DNA from: Welwitschia mirabilis
Lineage: Eukaryota > Gnetophyta > Gnetopsida > Welwitschiales
NCBI GenBank assembly: GCA_051453625.1
Contig: JBOZIK010000001.1
Span: forward strand, 240,518,609 to 240,551,136
Reading direction: 5' to 3'
DNA: 32,528 bases
A model generated the notes under the pieces. The model did no database searches. It was not told the DNA's origin and worked only from the letters and a program-made list of their open reading frames with translations. Numbering within the stretch: position 1 is the stretch's first letter; each line of letters opens with the position of its first letter. The position numbers were made by a program, and so were the translations under genes. This document shows, one piece after another, positions 11,209 to 23,560 of this stretch.

Positions 11209-13421
11209 AACCTTCTTGGCTTGCTAAACATTGCTCTTTCTTAATCCACTTCTCCAAATGAGAACCCTTAGCTAATTTTCTATATTTTTGTTTAGATAAG
11301 GGATATAATATATTTAATGATTCTATGGACTTTACTCAAGAAGGGACCATAAAAGTCAATCTTGACATTTCCTTGGAACCAATGTCTATACAAAGTTTAC
11401 TAAGGGTTATCCTCTTAGATTTATGAATTTTTAATACCAAAGCTAGTTTGAGAGGTAGCTGTCTTGCTCAATATCTAGAGAAAGGAATGATAAGAACTAA
11501 TTTTCAACTTGATTCATCAAGAGTAACTCTAGCATAGGTACCAAAGTCAACCATGACATAGGTTGGAAGCTCAAGCAGATTCTTTTATGATCAATAAACT
11601 ATTCATTTAACAACACCCATAAATCCATTTACTAACCCATCTTTAGGCCATATGTTCATAGTCAACATGACCTTAGCTCCTTTACAAAGATGAATCCCTA
11701 TTTCTAATTCACCATTAGCATCATTGTATCTAACCAAATCCTTTGTTTTGTCAACTACACATCATGCAATGTGTGATTGCATTTGAAGCAATCACTTACT
11801 GTTATGAGAGGAAACCATATCATTTATGGAGAATACATGAACTATATCTTGGAAATCATCCATTCCATTAGAAGTGGAAGGAAGTTTATACCTCATCATT
11901 AGAAATTCATAATCATTATTTAAAGATTTATCATCTCTTGCATTCATTAATACATTTCTAAACCTTTGTTGATTCGGATCATCACCCTTTTATCTATAAA
12001 ATACATCTAATACAACAACTATATTAAATGATGTTCATAGTGCCTTAATTTCCTCATTGTCATGATATAGTGGACAATCCTTTATTGGAGGTAGCTAAGC
12101 AAGATCACTTATTAATATGATAGACCTTCCACCAAAATCATATGGCGATAAGCTGAAAATAACTTCTTAAGCCTTTTATTAATATGAAGTAATATCTTAC
12201 TCCTTATAAAATTCATCTCATTAAAAATAATATACTTGACATTTTTTAGCCGTTCTTGAAGATACAACAATTGTCTTAATGAAGTAGGCTCATAGTCACT
12301 AATCTTAATACCAAATTTGAATGTATTATTGTCTCCTTAATCTTGTATGCAGGGATTCAAGTGTGTGAAATCATCAGAATAATACCTATGTTGTTTAAAC
12401 ACATCTTCTTAAATTCATTTCTTAAAAAGAAATTTTTCCATTCCTATTATTCTTTGGATTATCATAGATAGAGGTGGGACATCTTTCTACTTGAATTCTT
12501 GTAGCACCAAATGAGATATCAATATGGTAAAGCATTTCCTTTATTTTAAACCAAGGATAAATAGATCATTAATTTGATTCATTTCATCTTGAACCAATAA
12601 ATTACATGATGTTCTATTACTTTAAAGAAAGGAAATGATATGTTTTACATAGCCTTCTCCTTTCTAGTTTACAGACCAATTACATTACCTATCAAGATCA
12701 TGAAAGCTAAGCATTTCATGTTCAGTCCTTTTAAGAAGGATTTCATTTATTAGATGTCTTATTAATACTTGGTAATCATTTTCATAATGTTTCACATGTA
12801 ATGGTGTCATGTCTTTATGTTAATCCCCTCGACAGTTTCACATTTGAAGTCCTCATCATATGATGGATTACACTGCTCATTCATATGTGCAATAGACATC
12901 CATTTATCTTCTATATCTTCGTCTGTCCTTTCCAAATAATGTTTGATATCTCTAAATGAATAATAAAGTAGTAGTTAAGATTTACAATATGCATCCATTT
13001 TTCATCATCTTTATTAGGTTACACATGAAACCTGGGAGTAGCTCTGACAATTGCATGTTCCTTTCTCAGTTGTCATAGATCATTTTCTATCTCCCTTCTA
13101 CTGAATACATAATATTATCCATAATTGAATAATGATATGCCTTCCATATGCAGTGATCTATTGGAATACTAATTTACCAATGTCGTATACACATGTTCTT
13201 CATCTACAACATGGCTTTATCTCACTTTTTTATAGACTTCTTAGATACATTACGTAGTATAAATGACCTACTACTTTTAACCAAGGGAAGTCATTGTAAC
13301 ATGTGGCATGTTTTGCTCCAATATCATGTTGTACTCTAGTATCCATCATTAATCTTTTGTAAGCTGAAATGGTAGCCTCATTGGGATCTCTATCTTTTGA
13401 TATCTTCATTAATTTGTTAAA

Positions 13422-13481
13422 ATATGACTTTGATTTCTTCTCTGAATTTAAGGCATACTTTACAATATATTGTGTAATAAC
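13422..13481 (-). other. Helitron Rep catalytic tyrosine motif
   Basis: Twenty codons read VITQYIVKYALNSEKKSKSY. They match the YxxKYxxK motif whose tyrosines attack DNA in Helitron Rep. Both tyrosines remain, while the last lysine of the motif is Asn. Confidence 0.8.
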
Positions 13482-14099
13482 ATACTATTCAAGCATAAGT
13501 TGGAATTCTATGTTCACTCATCATGTTTGTGGGATCATTCTATTATGAACATTTAATCTATCATTATTTCTCCTTGGCTTATACTTTTTCTCATTATTTT
13601 CATTTATATACAACCTAGAATTGTAAGGTTGTAATTCCCATAGAATGTTATATGTACATGAATTAATAAGTATCAATATGTATAGTTTGAAGATATTTAC
13701 AATGTTAAAAGAGGAGTAGTATGTGGGCACTCACACATCTGTTGACCATTTCATCTTTTCAAACATGCATCTGACTTAAAAACTATATGTCTTTGAACAC
13801 TATTTAATAAAGGTATGTAATCTTGATCTAGTCATATACATTTGAGATTTTATTTTCGCAATTGATATGGATGAAGATCCATGTTTTGTCTTTGGGATTA
13901 TAGAAGCAAAAATCATTATAATATCTAAAACACAATAATTAACTAAACATGTAATAAAGAAGATACAGCTTGTACTTATAGCATCAAGTCTATCACATTC
14001 ATCATGTGTAATGGAATAGAAAAATATTGTAGCATTTGTCAGTATTGTATCATCACTCTAGTTAAGTTGTTCCATGTTAGACAATTCTTTTATTCATAG

Positions 14100-14135
14100 A
14101 AGCCCATGTATATGTGAAACACCTCTATGTTGCCA
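14100..14135 (-). other. Helitron Rep HUH motif, histidines kept
   Basis: Codons for WQHRGVSHIHGL. The His-Ile-His that binds the divalent metal in HUH endonucleases is intact although stops lie on both sides. This is the most diagnostic single site for calling the surrounding pseudogene a Helitron. Confidence 0.85.
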
Positions 14136-16170
14136 CTTAACTCATGCTCAGTAGTCTGTCACATTAAATTACTTTATTAGAATTACCTGTCTAATTTTTT
14201 TATGATAGTTGTACATGTACTCTAAGTCAATGTGTGGGTTCTCAATGATGTTTTTCACCATCTTCTGCCTTTAGATGGATTTTGTGGTTATTCACCAGAC
14301 ATGATATCATGTAGATATGACTAGTATAAATCAATAGTGTTTAAAGTAAAGAATATTATAGGCATTCCAAGCTAAGTAACTATATCTAATAGCTTGTATT
14401 TGTATTTTTTCTAATAGGAAGATGTACCTATTAGAGAGCTTTCATATCTTATCAAGTTGTCTATTATTTGATTCGATGGACAATTCTTGAGGTATTCCCA
14501 TAAATTCTCTATCATGACTGGGGCATTATCTATGTTCTTTTTAAAGAGCACTATTGTGTACCTAAGTGTCTTGTGTCTCATAATCATGTTGAACATATAG
14601 TACTTAAAACAAAAATAATTTAGGAAGGACATAAAATTTGTTCCATTAAATTCATTAATGAATTAACCAAATAACGAAGTGCTTATTGAAATCTTGGATG
14701 ATGACCAAGTCTTCCATCTTAAAATCTTAAAAGATGCTTTGCAAATTCATGTAGCTTAACATCCTTAGCTCTTTGTGTGATAATACTAGACTTACCTATA
14801 GGAAATAATGATGAAAATGACATTGATAACATACCTCTAGCATTAAAGTCATTGATTGTTGACTCTCCTAGTAATGGCCATTAATCCCTTATTGAGGAAT
14901 CATTAAACAAGTTTTATAGCCAATTCTTTATAGCTTCAAGCTCTTGTTCATGTTGGGGACATCATGTAGCAACTGAGAATGCATGTTGAATAATGTTGAA
15001 CTCATCTGTTTCTTGAATCACACCATTAAAATGTAGCTTGACATGCCCTTCCCCTTCACTAAGAGTAATTTGTCGAAGCATATGAAATACATTAACATCT
15101 TCATTGCCATTAATTTCATTCAAGGCATGCATTTCTATCTCAACATCTTGGTAAAAAGGATCATGTTCATTCTTAAAACATAAGGCATGATAAACTCGCT
15201 TCTTGTTTACAATAAAATTATTTCTTGTGCTAATTTAATCTCTTCTCTTTAGAATAATATGGATATTTATGTAATTTGAAAGGGCAAAAACCCTTGCAAT
15301 ATGGAACATATCTTGTGGGAAGCTTATTGTGTGCCTTCATTATTTTAGTTGACTACTAGTTGCATATGTAACTTGAAGCTATGGATTTATCCTTGATACA
15401 AGCATCTGTTCAACCTATGTAAGATCGAATAAAACAAATGGATGAGGTCCTAGATTCATATCATTTAAAGAAGAGAAACATCTAATTTCTTCATCAGCAA
15501 CTGTGATGCCTTCCTTTTTTTCATATTGACATCATCTATAGGTAGGGTAATGCCTACCTTCTACCAACTTTATAAACTAATACATCTCATTACAACTTGT
15601 GCATAATTTTGATTGTGAGTACTGGTATTTTTCTCCAAAATGTCAATTTCTTTAGATATATTACCATTATATTTATTTAATTTAGGATACAGAGGTTTAT
15701 CCACATTGAAGTTTGATACCATCACATTACACTACATTTTTTGCTTTACATAACCAGGTCTTCTTGTTAATGACAAAGGATGCTTTGTATTAGACATGTG
15801 ACTTGTAGACGTCAAACTATTATTTAGTGTCCATTTGTTGATATAGTTGTTGCACTGTATGATTAAGCATTTGTTGCACTATAGTACCACATGATGTAGT
15901 ACTATGTTGAAAAGATGCATTGTTCAGTTTATCTATGAACATAAAGAAAAGTGATTTGTTAGAAATATATTGTTGATGAAGTAAAAAAGATATCAAAAAA
16001 AATTAACATCTACCTTCTTGATTATCATTGTCTTTATTATCATTACATAGGTTCAAAGAGTTCACTGAGTAAGTTATTTCCTTTTAAGTCTTTGCCTCTT
16101 ACAATATTTTCTTTGCCTTTGGTAATTTAGAGCTCATTAGTGTTCCATCTTAGAATCCATTCTAAAGAAA

Positions 16171-17170
16171 CAAAAATGAACTGAAAAAACTAAGTTTACA
16201 AAATAAACTTAAACTTATATTCTAAACAGATAAATTTAATAAGAAACTTAAATTTAAAAGAACTTAATCTATGAAAACCTAATTTGAGAAAAAATAAACT
16301 TAATTTAAAAAAAAATAACTTTTGAAAAAAAACTCAATTTAAAAATATATGTTTAAAAAACTTAATTTACAAAAAGTTAATTTGAAAAATAAACTTCATT
16401 TAACAAAAAAACTTTATATAAAAAATTTAAGGTAAAAAAACTTAATTTAAAAAAGTTTAATACAAAGAAAAAGATAACCTAATCTAAAATATAAAGATAA
16501 TTTTATAAAACTTAATTTTAAAGAAAACTTAATTTTTAAAAAAATATATTTAAAAAGAGAAATAAATTTAAAGAAACTTACTTTAAGCAAAACATACTTA
16601 ATTTAAAAAATGAAATTTTAAAAAAATAATTTAAAAATACTTGGTTAAAAGAAACTTGATTTTAAAAAACCTAATTTTATTAAAAACATAATTTATTAAA
16701 AACTTAATTTACATGAACTTATACTTTTAAACAATATTTATAAAAATCTTAATTTACCAAAAATTAATTTACAAAACAAACTTCATTTAACAGACAAACC
16801 TGATCTACAAAATTTAAAATTGAAAACTTAGTTCTAAAAAGTTTAATATGAAAAAATAAAACCTAATCTAAAATATGAAGATAATCTCATCAAACTTAAC
16901 TTTTATTTAAAAAATATTTTAAAAAATTAATTTAAAAAGAAAAATAAATTTAAAAAAATTAATTCAAGAAAACCTATTTTAATCAGAACATGTTTAATTT
17001 TAAAAAAAATAAATTTTAAAAAATAAACTTAATTAAAAAGCACTCGCTTAAAAAAACTTAATTTAAAATACCTGGTTTTATTAAAATCTTAATTTATAAA
17101 AACTTAATTTACATCAACTTATATTTTTAAATCCATTTAAAAAATTAATTTAAATATAAAACTAAAATAT
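16171..17170. repeat. A-rich block with a repeat of about 390 bp, built from short AACTTAATTTAAAA units
   Basis: Nearly all bases are A or T on this strand, in a loose reiteration of CTTAATTTAAAAA. A higher-order repeat is visible: the order of landmarks (AACTTCATTTAACA, AACCTAATCTAAAATAT, AAGATAAT, TTACATSAACTTATA) in about 16342-16731 recurs in about 16732-17130, and a third copy may start after that. It lies just 5' of the Helitron gene and may be part of that element. Confidence 0.75.
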
Positions 17171-17215
17171 AAAATATGTTTAGATAAGGTAGAATTAGAT
17201 TTTGAGTTGTTTAAC

Positions 17216-17298
17216 NNNNNNNNNNNNNNNNNNNNNNNNNNNNNNNNNNNNNNNNNNNNNNNNNNNNNNNNNNNNNNNNNNNNNNNNNNNNNNNNNNN
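17216..17298. other. Assembly gap (N run)
   Basis: 83 unknown bases follow the A-rich repeat block. Repeat copies may be missing here. Confidence 0.97.
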
Positions 17299-18924
17299 AG
17301 GTTCTTCTTCATTCTAGCAGGGTTGTTTGTTTTAATAATCAAAATAAAATACTAATAACACCATCTATTATGCACATATCCAAGAAAAAAGCCTTCAAAA
17401 CATATTAAAAAATATTTTTGTTCTTTTTCTTCATAATAAGTATAATGCAATGTTGATTATTTTGCTACATTTGATGAGTTTTAAACTTATAAGAGAAATT
17501 TCATAATGTAACATATGTCTTAATTGAAGACTTTGATGGTGATATACTAGAAAAGTCTCCAAGGGTAAACACTTATTCTAAGAGCTACCTAACTTACTTA
17601 AAATACCTAGAAGGTTATACTTAAGATTGAATTTGAAGAAGTTTCTATATGAGTTCCTTTGAAATAATGCTATTTATAACACCAAAGAGAAATATTTAAA
17701 TGAACTCATAAAAAATAAGGATTATAATAGATAGGAAGTAAGATAGAAATCATTAATATATATTTTTGAACCAAACAATAGAGATTCCCTTCCTCAAAAG
17801 TATTAAGAAGCTTAAACGACCTTAAGGTCTAATTGATCTAGCACTTTATTTAACTTCAATAAATAAGTGAGTTTTTTAACGCACATCTTTAAGAAAGTTA
17901 TGATTATTACTTGGAATAAGTATTTTTAAGAATCCTTTAATAAAATTGATAAATGTTGCAAATATATTTGATTTACCTATTCCATGTATTTGTGTGATTC
18001 TTACACTTAAAAGCACTAAATATAAGCAAAATTTCTAGGGAAAAAAAATGTGGTTGACTATATCATATAATATATTACTTAAACTTCATACAAATGTAAT
18101 AAATTTACTCAAATAAAAAAAATGTGTTATTTGTTCTTTAAAACTCAGAACTCGATACACAAGACAATTAATAGGAAGAATTTTATTATCAGTAAACAAA
18201 ACCTTCTTAAAAATTGTTAAAATATTTTAATGGTAAAATTAGCTTTACAACATAGACTTTTATTTTGGTAGTAATAAATGTTGAATTGTATTTAAATAAT
18301 TAATTAAAAATATAAGTTTGTATTTAAATAATTATTAAAAAGAATAATTATAATTAATTAATTAATACATCTCCTAATTAAAGAAGGAATTATAAAAAAG
18401 AATTTGCAAATGATGCTATTTATATTTTAACAACATAAGAAAAATTGGATGGCACCATGTTCTTTAACGACTTCTAATCATTGTTTAGCACTAGGATATG
18501 CATGGTTTTCTTCTTGTTTAACTTGATAATCATTTTCTTTTCCTTCAAGTTAAAACTTTTTCTACACTAAAATTATTATTGAATATGAAAATTGTAATTG
18601 GAAACTTGATATTATTTTAGAAATAAAGTTCTTTTTCAATTCAAAATTGGTGATAAATTAGGTCATTAAGAAATAATTTTCTAAAATTTTACCATTTAAA
18701 TAACTATTAAAATTATGTGTACTCTAACGATTAATAATAGTAGTAGTAGTAATCATCTTCTTCTTCTTCTTCTTCTTCTTCTTCTTCATTATTATTTTGT
18801 AGAAGTTCGCTCATGGAATATCATGTTACATTCACAAGTGTCAGTAAGGTTAGATGAAAATCCATGAATGGCCTTATTAACTTGGGAGTTGGCCACCTAA
18901 TGTCTAGGTCTCACTTGTGACTTG
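17299..18924. other. AT-rich sequence without a gene
   Basis: No frame or domain found. Contains a run of TAG units (about 18738-18750) followed by about ten CTT/TCT units (18756-18787). Confidence 0.5.
18738..18787. repeat. Trinucleotide microsatellites (TAG)n and (TCT)n
   Basis: About four TAG units, a short spacer, then about ten TCT units. Low-complexity repeat with no coding frame around it. Confidence 0.93.
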
Positions 18925-18946
18925 TACCTAATTTTGTTAATTTTGA

Positions 18947-19490
18947 TGTTTTGTAGGATCATTTTATTTAGTTGAATCAATAAATGAGATTCTTGTATGT
19001 AGATAATACAAAAATTTTACTAATTATAAGAATACTTATTAATAAATGAGATTTACATTAGTGTCATGTATGATCAAAGTCATTAGTGACGTGTACCCTT
19101 TTTGGTAGATTGTGTACTGACTTATTCAATTATTATGCTTGGAACTATTACTATACTTGTTATGACATATGGATTCATCATTGTACTTGGATTTATCTCA
19201 TGAGACTCTCACTAGTCACAAAGCCTATGATGGTTTTGTACTTGACATCACAATTCCTTTTGGATTATTGTGTTTGTATTGATCACAGAACCTATGAAGG
19301 TTTTGTGTGTTAGATTTCCACTTGAAATGGATTACATATTTTATTATCATTATCATATTTCTTGATTCAATGTGATGGTTACATGAAAGGTTACATAGGT
19401 TTTATAATATCCCTTTTTATTTCATAATGAGAAGTCATTAGGTAAGTATTTTGATTAAATATTTTTGACAAAAAACACTTTATTATAACA
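18947..19490. repeat. Putative left LTR of an old retroelement (diverged)
   Basis: Begins TGTTTTGTAGGATCATT and ends TTATAACA, so it has TGTT...AACA ends. Landmarks recur in order in the copy at 22435: the start, ATGAG(G)ATT, TATGATYRAAGT, ATGGATTCATC, GGTTACATA, and TAAGTRTTTTGATTAAATAT near the end. Divergence is high, implying an old insertion. Similarity may extend about 20 bases further left, so the boundary is provisional. No matching target-site duplication was found. Confidence 0.55.
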
Positions 19491-22434
19491 TGTCCCCTCA
19501 ATGGCATACTCATTTTGTACTTTTCTTATTTTTTTATGTATTCTTTTTCTGTTAAATTCAATCTCATAACCATGAGTTGATTGTCATGACTTCTTCACTG
19601 TTCCAATATTATGTTAGCTCTTTCTTTAAAACAACTAAATATAGTTCTCTCCAACATAGTGCTTAAGCAATTTTTAAATGATAATGTTCTTCTTTTTGGA
19701 TTTTTCATAGTGGTTTCATGCGAGGTGACTTCTTACTTCTACCAACAAAGAAGAAATATTTCCTTGCTATGAAGTCCTTATTGATACAGAAAGTATCTTT
19801 AAATGGTCTAGAACTCTAGTGTATAGTTTTTGTATTATTTTCCTTATCCATTGTAACTTACTAGGTTTTGTGATAAGTGAAGTATTAGTCGAAATAATAA
19901 AAGATTTACATTAAGTGATAAATTCCTTTTTCTTTTAAATAATTATTTTTGCGAATTCTATTCTAGCTAATTTGGGTCCAATTTTCTTTTCTTATTTTGA
20001 ACTTAATTCCATTTATTTTTTGCATGATTTCTCTGCATTCTTTTTATAGATCTTACATTAAATAGTAATACTACATGTCTAAGATATTTCTCAATACATT
20101 CTTAAAAAGTCTAAATTATACATACAATAAATCTTTGATGGTTTGCAAAAGAATTCCTCTTTACATTACGTGATTTGGAAAATATTCAAGGTTCCTTTTA
20201 TATCATCTACATATTTGCTAAGATTCAGATTGTTTTCTACCTTTGCTAATGATCTATATTTGTTTTGAGACTTTGTTATAAGCCTAAGGACTACCTTTAC
20301 TTCCCCTATCCACTCATGAAGCCAAAATAATAGCCTACTTTTGGTTCTTGTAAAAATACATTTGGTCTTGATGCTTGTTTACTCCCTTGATTTTTAGCTC
20401 ATTAGCCCAACTTTTTCATATCTTTCTTAAACCTAGGGATTTCTTGAGATTCACTTTTTCCCCTCTTTTTTGGCAGGCTTAAACTCCTTATAGATTAATG
20501 TATTTTAAGTCTTATTTTATCCATCTTCCTCTTCAGATTATTGGAACAATTCTAAGTTTTCTTGCTATACTTTTCAATTGCATTTCTTTTTATAGTGAAT
20601 TCTTCATACTATTGTTTTCACTTTTGATTGGATGTACTTTTGATGAATTTTAAACTTCTTTATTGTTATGCTAACATGCCTTTTCATCATCATCTTTTGT
20701 TCACTGTATGATGCATTATTTTCAAATAGTATTTTGAAGTTTTTTAGAGCAGAATCAGAATTTTATTTTGTTTTTTAATATATAAACTATATTTCCTTTT
20801 GGTTGTCTTAACTTTGAATGAAATCATTGTTGTTTTGTTTCTTATACTTGTGGTTCTATTCCAATTCTAATTCCTAGCTCCATAGCCTAATTTTTTGATT
20901 TCTAGTTCTGTATCGTTGTGGAAATAAAAACATCCCAAATTTTAATGATGGAAATCGTCGTCTTACACGTTATATTACACTTTTAATACCTCTAGCTCAT
21001 TGGATGAGGACTTTGAATTGGATTCCTTATTCTATGGAGTTACTCTTATTATTAGACATTTTTTTGTTATTTTATTATATACATTATCTAGTTTTTATTT
21101 ATTTAGTATAATGCTTTTTGGATATTTAAACTAATCCGTTTATTTGATCTCCATTCTTTCTAATATTCATAAGGGTGATCATGGTACTTTTTTATGCCTT
21201 TCATTCCCAAGTTTTTTAAAGTAAGATATTTTTCACAGTGTTCTAGGTCTCATAAAGTAAATTCTAAATTTAATTTAGTGGAGAGAAGTTGATTTGTTTT
21301 GCTTATTTGTTTATTCTTTAGGATTCTTAGTCTACTTTACTTAAGCATCTTCTTGGTAATTTTCTTTTAGTTCTACTTTCTTCCTAACTATTTGTGGATC
21401 GACTCAACGTTGTCTTAATTAGATGGTGACTACTACCAGATCTACTATGTGCTTGTTAAACACCTCTAACCTAACTACCCTCATGATGTGTCACTAACCT
21501 GGAATCACCCTTCGGTGGAGTAGACTTGATTTTGATCAAGTGAGCTACTTGTCCCATATACTACATTCTTCAATAGCTAAATTGGCTGCTATAAAATCCT
21601 TCTCCAATTTCCTAGTGGTTTTGTGGAAGTCTAGTCGTCAATCTTTCTTTCTCTCTCTCCTGAGGAGTATGTTTGACATGATAGTCCTTCACATGTGAAG
21701 ATGAGGATTTCTAGTTTCAAGATCTGGAACTATTCTTTGTTTTACTCAAGATTCTAATGTTACAATTTGTTGAGTCTTTGTTCCATACTTTCTCACTTTT
21801 GTTCCTAATTTTTCCAAGAGAGTTATTCCCTTTCTTTAGAAGGATCTACCATTGCACATTATTAGTACAATGCTTTAAACATTTATAGTTTTTTTTGGGA
21901 ATTGCTCCTTGTTTTTGATGATTACTTGGAGCAATTATAGGTAGGTTATAAACTGATAATCATTGGCACCTCTACACGTAACTTTTTAGGCCATTATGTG
22001 AGCACCATTTTCTTCTTTTATTTTATGCTTATTCAATATCTAATCAAAATTTTTTCTACTAAATTGATTCATTAGTCCTTATATCAACTAATTTTGCCTT
22101 ATGATATGTTGTTTTAGATATAGTAGATGTGGTACCTTTCATAGTTATTTTTTTGGAAATTGCTTCTTGTTTTTTATGATTACATGGAGCGGTTATGGGT
22201 AGGTTACCAATTGGTAATCATTTGCATCTTGACATGTAACTTTTTGAGCCATTATGTAACCATATTTTTCTTCTTTTATTTTATTCTTAGTCAAATATCT
22301 AATCTTATTTTTTACTAATTTGTTTCATCAATCTTTATATCAACTAATTTTGCCTTACGATATATTATTTTAGAAACATTGGCTTTTATACCTTTTATTG
22401 TGATACCATGTTGTGTTTTTTGAGTGTTATGTAG
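19491..22434. mobile_element. Interior of the putative LTR element, no recognisable gag/pol
   Basis: About 2.9 kb of T-rich sequence between the two repeats. I found no reverse transcriptase, integrase or protease motif on either strand, so it could be a LARD-like non-autonomous element or one too decayed to read. On the minus strand TGGTATCA, the start of an initiator-tRNA primer site, lies at 22408-22401 beside the right repeat, but about 26 bases from its edge, where a primer site should be adjacent. The region contains the 256-bp duplication listed separately. Confidence 0.4.
21885..22396. repeat. 256-bp tandem duplication
   Basis: Units 21885-22140 and 22141-22396 align through their whole length. 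Shared landmarks are ATAGTT, GGAATTGCTYCTTG, TGATTAC, GGAGC, GGTAGGTTA, TAACTTTTT, and ATATCAACTAATTTTGCCTTA near the end. Many substitutions show it is not recent. Confidence 0.85.
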
Positions 22435-22986
22435 GGTCATTATCTTTAGTCAAATCATTAAATGAGGATTTTGTATAAATATGGAAAAGAATAAACATTT
22501 TTAGTAATTCTAAGAATAATTAATAAGGATTAACTTTTTGAAACTGGATTATTTCATAGGATTTATGTTGGTTCTATGTATGATTGAAGTTATTATTGGT
22601 GTTTATCCTTTTCAATATATCGAATTGACATGCTTGGTACTGTTAATGTACTTGTCATGTTAGATGGATTCATCGGTGTATTTTGATTTATGTGATGGGA
22701 TTTTGTCTTGTCAAAGAACTTGTGGTGATTTAGGTGCCCAAGACTACACCTCCTTACAGATTACTATGCTTGTTTTGGTCATGGAGGTTCTATGCAAGAG
22801 ACATCTATTTCTTATGGACTACATCTTCTTCTCATTTTCCTTGCTGTAGTATTCTTGGGTCTTTATACTTTCTACATGGTTATGTGACGAGTTGGCTAGG
22901 TTACATAACATTCCTTTTTATTTCATGATGACTAGTAAGTGTTTTGATTAAATATATTTAATCCAAAAAAAGTCTTAATTACAACA
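22435..22986. repeat. Putative right LTR of the same element (diverged)
   Basis: Begins TGTTATGTAGGGTCATT and ends TTACAACA, matching the left copy in order and orientation. At 552 bp it is similar in length to the left copy (544 bp). The frames at 22664-22849 and 22734-22928 fall inside this repeat and are not considered genes. Confidence 0.55.
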
Positions 22987-23410
22987 CCTAAATCATTAAA
23001 GCTTTCACTAGGAATGCTTTGTTATGAATACCTAACAAGGATCTTGATTGATTGTATAATGATTATTTTAAGATTTATTAATGGACTTAATCACTATCTT
23101 TGTTTTAATGTGCTATAACATGCATTAATGTCATGTGTTAACCATTCTCCTTAGAACTATAAAAGTAACACAATTGTCCTTTGTAAAAGACAATCATCTA
23201 GTGATGTAGATTCATTTTCCTTATTTGTCTTGGCATGTATGAAACACTATTCTCCAATATTGCTTTTCTTGCAATTTACACTTTTTAACGCAGTGCAGCA
23301 CTAATAAACATTTGGCTTTGAATCATAGAGTAAATGATTAATAGTTTGTATAATATTTTTTATTAATAATTTTTAATAACAAATGGTAATATACTTTTAA
23401 TTGATCCTAA
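22987..23410. other. AT-rich sequence without a gene
   Basis: No domain, repeat or long frame seen. Confidence 0.5.
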
Positions 23411-23560
23411 TGTTGTGACCCGCTTTTCGAGTTTTGTAAGCTAATCGAGGCTAACAACTATAGGCAACAAAAACGCGGTGTTGGGTTAAATATGGGATAA
23501 CATAAAATGCTCTTTTTAACTTATAGGATTATGCAAGTCCATCGATAGAATGTGAAATAT
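23411..23560 (+). repeat. Possible LTR start of a second retroelement
   Basis: TGTTGTGACCCGCTTTTCGAG begins a short GC-richer stretch with the general look of plant Gypsy LTR starts (TG, then GTGACCC). No partner copy lies in the window, so a solo or truncated LTR is the most that can be proposed; the right end is unknown. Confidence 0.3.

Larger units (their letters stand above)
11209..16170 (-). pseudogene. Decayed Helitron Rep/helicase gene
   Basis: Read on the minus strand through many stops and frameshifts, the RepHel order is kept. The Helitron N domain is at about 14857-14728 (INDFNARGMLSMSFSSLFPIG, then VKLHEFAKHLLRF) and 14632-14411 (IDNLIRYESSLIGTSSY). The Rep HUH motif WQHRGVSHIHGL is at 14135-14100. 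The Rep tyrosine motif QYIVKYALNSEKKSKSY is at about 13472-13422. The PIF1-type helicase has LQERLKNVKYIIFNEMNF at about 12265-12209 (motif II, NEMN for DEMS), DPNQQRFRNVLMNARDD near 11980-11930, KGAKVMLTMNIW near 11690-11650, and HKSKRITLSKLCIDIG near 11440-11376, then a C-terminus near 11209. An intact protein would nick DNA and drive rolling-circle transposition. No clear Walker A was found, and motif II is altered. The N-terminal limit, an ATG near 16163 reading MSSKLPKAKKIL, is uncertain. Confidence 0.88.

Noticed and set aside
22401-22408. Initiator-tRNA primer site TGGTATCA (minus strand) as proof of an LTR retrotransposon
   Set aside because: It is only 8 bases long and 26 bases from the repeat edge, so it is supporting evidence at most.
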